Positions 58,326 to 64,000 of a stretch of DNA of 64,000 bases are shown here, piece after piece; the first letter of the stretch is position 1, and every line of letters starts with the position of its first letter. This DNA is from Maniola hyperantus (Eukaryota; Arthropoda; Insecta; Lepidoptera; Nymphalidae). The notes under the pieces are model-generated. The model worked only from the letters and a program-made list of their open reading frames with translations. It searched no databases and had not been told where the DNA came from. The stretch spans positions 14,307,891 through 14,371,890 of the forward strand of contig NC_048546.1 in NCBI RefSeq assembly GCF_902806685.2. Direction: 5' to 3'. Position numbers and translations under genes: made by a program.

Positions 58326-58812
58326 GCCGACAAGCGCGGGTGCTTCTCACAACATTGATATATATATTAGGATATGTAGGTATAAATCATTTGTTTGTAA
58401 GGAAAAACGCACTGATTCATCCTGATTGACTCAGTTTTGATTTGAGTAATACCTAGTTCAATTAGCGTAGGTCGGGATTGTGGTTTAGGATTTTTGTTGA
58501 AGAAATACCTATTTACAGTTTTTCCTTTAAAAATTCTCTCATATGACGCACCTTTGTTTTAATAGATAGGTATAGGCTAGACATGTGTCCGCTATAGCTT
58601 AACTTAACTGAAAACCGCTGCCGCGCCTATAGCGTACCGTAGCGTTATTGTCGTAGCTAACAACGGTTATCAGCTATCATCTATGACGAACCACCTGACA
58701 ACGCAACACTGCCAACTGGCAACTGACAATGCATTGTTTGGTTTTTGGTAACTAGAAACGCAATAATTATGCCTTCTCTTTCTTTCTTTCGCTGGCTTAG
58801 TAACTAAGAACT

Positions 58813-58952
58813 TGGTAAACCAAAGCCGACCTTATCTCTATTACGCTAAGGCTTAACTGTACAAGTACTTGTCCATTACACTTTGATCTCTCAATCTTAA
58901 TACAGTTAGCCTTAGAGTAATAGAGATAAGGTCCTCTTTGGTTTATCAATCT
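58813..58952. mobile_element. Foldback MITE, about 49-bp arms
   Basis: TTGGTAAACCAAAGCCGACC, TTATCTCTATTAC and GGCTTAACTGTA at the left mirror TACAGTTAGCC, GTAATAGAGATAA and TTTGGTTTATCAA at the right. Confidence 0.7.
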
Positions 58953-59495
58953 TCGTAAAATGTTTTTGGTTAACTGGACTGTGGCAAACTATTCTTGCAA
59001 GCGTCCACTATTGTTTGACCTATGTCAATGATCAAATTAAACTTTGCTGCTATGAACTTAAGGTTGTGATTACTTCACGATATTCATGAAAGTAAAATTG
59101 GTTTTATTTTAGTGAATATGCGCGCGCTAGCTATACAGACGGTATTGATACGGCAGCTAGCTTAGTTACTACTACGGAAACCGCTGCGCGTTGCGCATAT
59201 TAAATTAGTTGAAACACAACTCTGATACCGATATTCGGCAACAGTTATCAATATCGGTATTGAAACTAAATAACTGTTGATTAACCGTTGCCATAAATAG
59301 CCAATAACGCCCATCTTTAGTATAGGCTGTTAGGTGAATGACGAAAGATTGTAGAAAAATTATAGCCCATTTAATTTTGCTAATGAAAAATACCTAATCC
59401 CTATCAGTGATTGAAGCGATTTCAAAAGGATTTCCATTGGCTAGTAATGTCAACTGTCAATAATAATGCAATAAAGATAATAAATCAATTTTTAG

Positions 59496-59585
59496 GGTTC
59501 CGTATATCGTGCAAAATGTCGAAAAAATACGACTGTAGTATGGAACCTTCGGTGCGCGAGTCTGGCTCGCAATTGACTGGTCTTT
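59496..59585 (-). repeat. GGTTCCGTAC-family fragment
   Basis: GGGTTCCGTATATCGTGCAA to GCTCGCAATTGACTGGTC. Confidence 0.55.
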
Positions 59586-59759
59586 TTTCTTTATTAAAGA
59601 CGATGGAACAATTTTCATTAAAATTCAAATTATTTATTTTCAGAAACATAGTCCAAATAAGAAGAATTGAATATTTTTAAATATTTTTATTCAAATGAAC
59701 TATTACAAGACGTTACTTTTGAATCATCGAAAAATTAGTATGAGATTTGATTTATAATA

Positions 59760-59970
59760 ATAGTAGAAATAGATTTTTTTTGAATGAAATATAACGAGCA
59801 GGCGGGTCACCTGATGTTAAGTGATTACCGCCGCCCATGAATGTTTACAGCACTAGAGGAACCGCCGCGCCGATGCGTTGCCGGCCTTTCAGGAATTTGT
59901 TGGTCCACCCCTTGAATAAACCCATGTTGTAATCTAGTGAGAACACCGCCGATGAGTTTGACACCCATAA
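59760..59970. repeat. GGTCACCTGATG-type dispersed lepidopteran repeat
   Basis: CGGGTCACCTGATGTTAAGT, ATTACCGCCGCCCATGAATG and GTTGCCGGCCTTTCAGGAA blocks; probably part of a LINE tail. Confidence 0.45.
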
Positions 59971-60231
59971 CGAAATAAGCATCTGTAACTTATCGGTTCT
60001 TAACTTAAATTATATTTTTTTGGTTTCGTCGTGGACGAGTACCTAAACAACAATAATAATTTTAAAATTTTACAGATAGCAAATGATACGCCACTTTTAC
60101 GGAAATAATAAAATCCCCTTTCAATAACGTTTCGCGCTTCAGATCCGATTTGGAATCTATTCAGAACTTGGCACAATGAATTACGTTACCTACTTGCACT
60201 TTCGAAATATTTTTCATTTAAATTCAATCAG

Positions 60232-60410
60232 CAGTTCCGTACCAGAAGTGTGCCAACGGGACCCTATTACTAAGCCTCCGACACCGACCGTCCGTCTGTT
60301 TGTCAGCGGGAACCGTAATGAGATATGAAAAAAAAAATCAAACTGTTATTTCAAGTGTGATGGTACGGAACCCTTCGTGTACGATTCCGACTCGCACTTG
60401 ATCGTTTTTT
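60232..60410 (-). repeat. GGTTCCGTAC-type repeat, variant copy
   Basis: AGTTCCGTACCAGAAGTGTG to CCGACTCGCACTTGATCG. Confidence 0.6.
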
Positions 60411-60849
60411 TGGCTACCTAGTATTTTGAAACACTTTAGTAGGCACAAAACTTAGCTGTTAGTAACATGAAAAGTACGCGGTAGAGAAAAATTACGGAAA
60501 ATAAATCGCAATAGTATGATGATACAAGATTTCCTACATAAAAATAGTGATTAGTATTATACAATACTTTTTTATCTATTAGATACAATATTATGTGAGT
60601 CATACAGTTCATTGGCATTAAACTGGTCATGCCTCTACTCGTACCTAACAATTAAACAATACACAGGTAAGTGGCCGAGCTAACAGCTTACATAATACAA
60701 AATCGTCTGTCTTGTGCGAGACTTGTGGACTTTACAGGGATTGTAATCAGTGTTTAGTTTTGATTTCGAAATGTGAATTATTGTTGACCTGATGTTCATG
60801 TAACTTCCCTTTTTCTTTTCGTAATCCTAACCACGATCATCAGTGTCAC

Positions 60850-61065
60850 GGAGCATCGATATAAATGTTAAGGATATGGTCAAGCGAACAAAATTTTTCA
60901 CGGTTTTGGAACCAAATAAATCAGCTCCACCTCTTAGATACTAATGAACGATCCGTTTGAAATCCAGACGTCACTGAGGTTGCATTGGTGCTAAAGCACT
61001 GAGTCGGTGCCATTTTGTTTGTTCAATAGCCCTGTCCATACGAAGTAATATATAAGTCAATGTCA
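60850..61065 (+). repeat. Dispersed repeat family D, full copy
   Basis: GGAGCATCGATATAAATGTT, GTTTTGGAACCAAATAAATC, CTAAAGCACTGAGTCGGTGC and CCATACGAAGTAAT. Confidence 0.7.
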
Positions 61066-61176
61066 CGGAGTAAGGATAAGGATAAGATATTACATACATA
61101 AGTTCGACGAAGCCGTTTACACGGAGCAATCGATCGCAAAGTGCGGGACGAAGGAGCGACCCGAACTGGCCTACCT

Positions 61177-61325
61177 ATAGTCCACGACAGGTCAAGATGG
61201 CAATCGAGGAGGAAACGCCCTGCACACCCGCACAGCCTCCGCGCTAACCCGGTGCGGGCGAGCGCGGGTGACATGCGGATGAGCGAGGCGTCCCCCCGTC
61301 TCATACCCCGATTGCCATTTCAACA
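61177..61325 (+). mobile_element. GC-rich MITE family F copy
   Basis: ATAGTCCACGACAGGTCAAG to CCGATTGCCATTTCAAC, G+C-rich core. Confidence 0.7.
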
Positions 61326-61397
61326 TGCCTGCTCGTTGCTTGTTAAAAAAAAATACCTTTTTTACTCCAGTATCACGATACGATGAGAGGGTTAGAC

Positions 61398-61742
61398 GAC
61401 CTCCCTGGCGCAGTGGTACCTAAGCGCTGTGGTCTTATTAGTGGGAGGTCCCGAGTTCATTTCCTGGCAGGGATTTGGAATTTTATAATTTCTAAATTTC
61501 TAGTCTGGTCTGGTGGGAGGCTTCGGCCGTAGCTAGTTACCACCCTACCGGGTAAGCCGGGCCGCCAAGCGATTTGGCGTTCCGGTACAATGCCGTGTAG
61601 AAACCAAAGGGATGTGGGTTTAATAAAAACTGCCATACCTCTTCCAGGTTAGCCCGCTTCCATCTTAGACTGCATCATCACTTACCATCAGGTGAGATAA
61701 CAGTCAAGGGCTAACTTGTAGCTGAATAAAAAAAATAAAAAA
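61398..61742 (+). repeat. SINE family A, full copy
   Basis: GACCTCCCTGGCGCAGTGG, B box AGTTCATTTCC (mutated), tail AACAGTCAAGGGCTAACTTG and A-rich end. Confidence 0.8.
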
Positions 61743-62269
61743 AATCATCACAATATTTCTGCAAATATTAACAAAACCGTCATAACCAGAAATAAAATTC
61801 TAAAATGGCTTTTTTTAGCAAAAAGCACATTATTTTATAGGTCATTTTATCACTAGGTTTTTAGGCCAGAGAATTATTACACGGAATTCTATTCTATTAA
61901 AATTTATGGAATATTTATATGTCGATCTCTGATCTTTTGAACGGTTGAGAAATACTTTCTACCATATTTGGAGGCAATTATTTTAGACTACAATAGGTAC
62001 CTAACTAATGTAGTTTTCAATCTATGATAATATTTTTTTTTCTTTTAAGTGCCATTGGCATTTCACTTTTTCTTCTTCTTTTTCCATCATTATATATCTA
62101 AATGTTAGCTTTAATTATACCTAGACTTGTATAGAAAAATGCGGAAACTTAAACTTTTTCTGTTGTTTTTAGTAGGGGCATAGACCGCTAAGTGTATTCT
62201 AATAGTTCGCCGCCATATTGTCGTATCGTGAAGAGTTGGTACTGCGAATCACTACTTACCTACCATGAC

Positions 62270-62597
62270 GACCTCCCTGGCGCAGTGGTGAGCGCTGTGG
62301 TTTTAATAGTGGGAGGTCCCGGGTTCAATTCCTGGCAGGGGTTTGGAATTTTATAATTTCTAAATTTCTGGTCTGGTCTGGTGGGAGGTTTCGGCCGTAC
62401 CGGCAAAGCCGTGCCGCCAAGCGATTTAGCGTTCCGGTACGATGCCGTGTAGAAACCAAAGAGGTATGGGTTTAATAAAAACTGCCATACCCCTTCCAGG
62501 TTAGCCCGCTATCATCTTAGACTGCATCATCACTTACCACCAGGTGAGATTGCAGTCAATGGCTAACTTGTATCTGAATAAATAAAATATAAAAAAA
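62270..62597 (+). repeat. SINE family A, full copy
   Basis: GACCTCCCTGGCGCAGTGGT, B box GGTTCAATTCC, a small internal deletion after TTTCGGCCGT, tail TTGCAGTCAATGGCTAACTT. Confidence 0.8.
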
Positions 62598-62604
62598 CCC
62601 TACT

Positions 62605-62745
62605 ATTATCACTAGTACAGGGATAGTTTGAATCCTGGGAATTGACATAGGATACTTTTATCCCGGAAAATCTAGGAGTTCCCACGGAACTTTTAAATTA
62701 CCTAAATCCACGCAGACGAAGTCGCAGGCTTAATCTATACCTAAT
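62605..62745 (+). repeat. GCGAAAGTGTG-family right end
   Basis: ACTTTTATCCCGGAAAATCT to ATCCACGCAGACGAAGTCGC; left end missing. Confidence 0.55.
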
Positions 62746-63379
62746 AAATTAATAATATCTAGACAATTTATACAATACCTGTCGTAGGTCGTGCCTGCAG
62801 ACCTACACTACAACATGCAACGAGCAAACTTTTATATGCATGAAAGGGTTGATTAATTACTATTGAAAGTCAATTTACACGCTTCATAGAATGAATAGTA
62901 TCTTTTCTTTGTACCATAGTTTAACAAGCATTCAGTTGGGTAAGAAAAAATTTCATGAAATAGCAGACGCCTTGTCAAAAACTAAGCTTGGCGTCGGGGC
63001 ATACTTGCTAAGTGTAGGTGTGGGAACAGCATTTTTCGTCTAGATCCGTTTGTAAAATATGATGTTTAAAAGTGCTAATTTTTATTAGAGTCAAGTGTCG
63101 TCGTCCCCCCCCCCCTTTATCAGCCAAATGGTAGTATATAGGAACGTGAAAAATTCACGGAAGTAGTATATATAATCCATTTTAAAGGAAAACTATCATG
63201 GCTAAGTAAGGTTCACAGGTTAAGGAGTATGACTACGGAACCCTACACTGCGCGTGGCCCGCCACGTTTTTAGATGACAACTGGAACTTGGCTTGACTTG
63301 AAAAATTAAAAAGTTATGTATGTTTTCAGCAATTAAATATCACTTGCTTTAATGGTGAAAGAAAACGTGAGAAAATGAA

Positions 63380-63960
63380 GTGAAACTTCAAACGGTCATT
63401 ACTGTATTCTGTACTACCCTCAAACACCATCATACTTAAAAGAACGGTTTTCCTATCTTGGTGAGAACCATCAGTTCTCCCTCCGCTCCAGCACCGACAA
63501 TAAGCTTATGACTCCACACAGCTGCACGGTATACTATGGTAACTCTTTCACCACTAACAGTGTCAAGCTCTGGAATTCTCTCCCAGCTGAAATACGTCAG
63601 GCGAAATCCTTAAACACCTTCAAAAATCGTTTGAAGAACTTGAATTTATCTATGTAAACAGAATTATGTAGTATATTATAGAGATATGTATATGGGTATA
63701 TATAATTATATTTATTTGTGTATTATTTGAATGTACTGTGTATGTAGTCTAATTTATAATAATAACTAGGGCCATTTTCGGCTGCCGCACCAACCCGTGC
63801 TTTCGTGATTCCTTTCGTCAAAGGTTGCCTGGAAGAGATCGCTTTAGCGATAAGGCCGCCTTTGCATGCTACATCTATTAGAATAAGATCCTGTATTGTG
63901 TTTTTTCAATGTTTACTTTGTGTTGTGTGCAATAAAGTGTCAATAATAATAATAATAATG
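63380..63960 (+). pseudogene. 5'-truncated CR1/Jockey-like LINE with (AAT)n tail
   Basis: 63433-63657 is open and encodes YLKERFSYLGENHQFSLRSS, TPHSCTVYYGNSFTTNSVKL, WNSLPAEIRQAKSLNTFKNR and a stop: the conserved C-terminus of non-LTR reverse transcriptases. A 280-bp 3' UTR and an AATAATAATAATAAT tail at 63942-63959 mark the true 3' end. Confidence 0.75.
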
Positions 63961-64000
63961 GGTTGAGTAGCTATTGTCGAACCGACAAGTCGCACTTACA

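Overview
This is AT-rich insect nuclear DNA, almost certainly from a moth or butterfly. Genes have small exons and GT-AG introns. The introns are packed with repeat types common in Lepidoptera: tRNA-derived SINEs, Helitron-like elements beside (GACT)n microsatellites, the dispersed repeat ending in GGTTCCGTAC...GTACGGAACCCTAAAA, RTE and CR1/Jockey-like LINE tails, and many foldback MITEs. No bacterial-type genes, CRISPR arrays or bona fide tRNA/rRNA genes were seen.

Layout. (1) 65-6783, minus strand: six exons of a formin-binding protein 4 (FNBP4)-like gene with one complete WW domain. The second WW domain starts at the window edge and continues outside. (2) 7949-11126, plus strand: a complete six-exon gene for a secreted, catalytically dead trypsin-like serine protease homolog (482 aa in my model). 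Its exons are strikingly G+C-rich. It is divergent from FNBP4 across a 1.2-kb spacer that carries MITEs with perfect CRE octamers. (3) 13294-43689, minus strand: the last four exons of a cuticular-protein/peritrophin-like gene (one type-2 chitin-binding domain plus a long disordered tail). Its 5' exon(s) lie upstream and were not found. The exon encoding the second half of the chitin-binding domain is tandemly repeated (two full copies and one fragment) with only 14 bp between copies. (4) 17.8-43.6 kb: the 25.8-kb intron of that gene, holding an apparently intact BEL/Pao LTR retrotransposon (24261-30134; identical LTRs, 5-bp target duplication, one 1722-codon gag-pol frame) and a collapsed Ty3/Gypsy-like LTR-leader-LTR remnant (33650-35378). 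(5) 43.7-64 kb: no host exon recognised, only repeats. It may be the 5' intron of the chitin-binding gene or intergenic.

The three host genes are not an operon or an evident pathway. FNBP4 is an intracellular WW-domain protein. The other two products are predicted to be secreted, one a pseudo-protease and one a chitin-matrix protein. I saw no wholly new multi-gene system. The most interesting host signal is the tandem exon duplication, where the two full copies differ by about ten synonymous changes and one replacement, loss of a disulfide cysteine. Intron-exon boundaries below were read by eye from splice motifs, reading phase and domain continuity.
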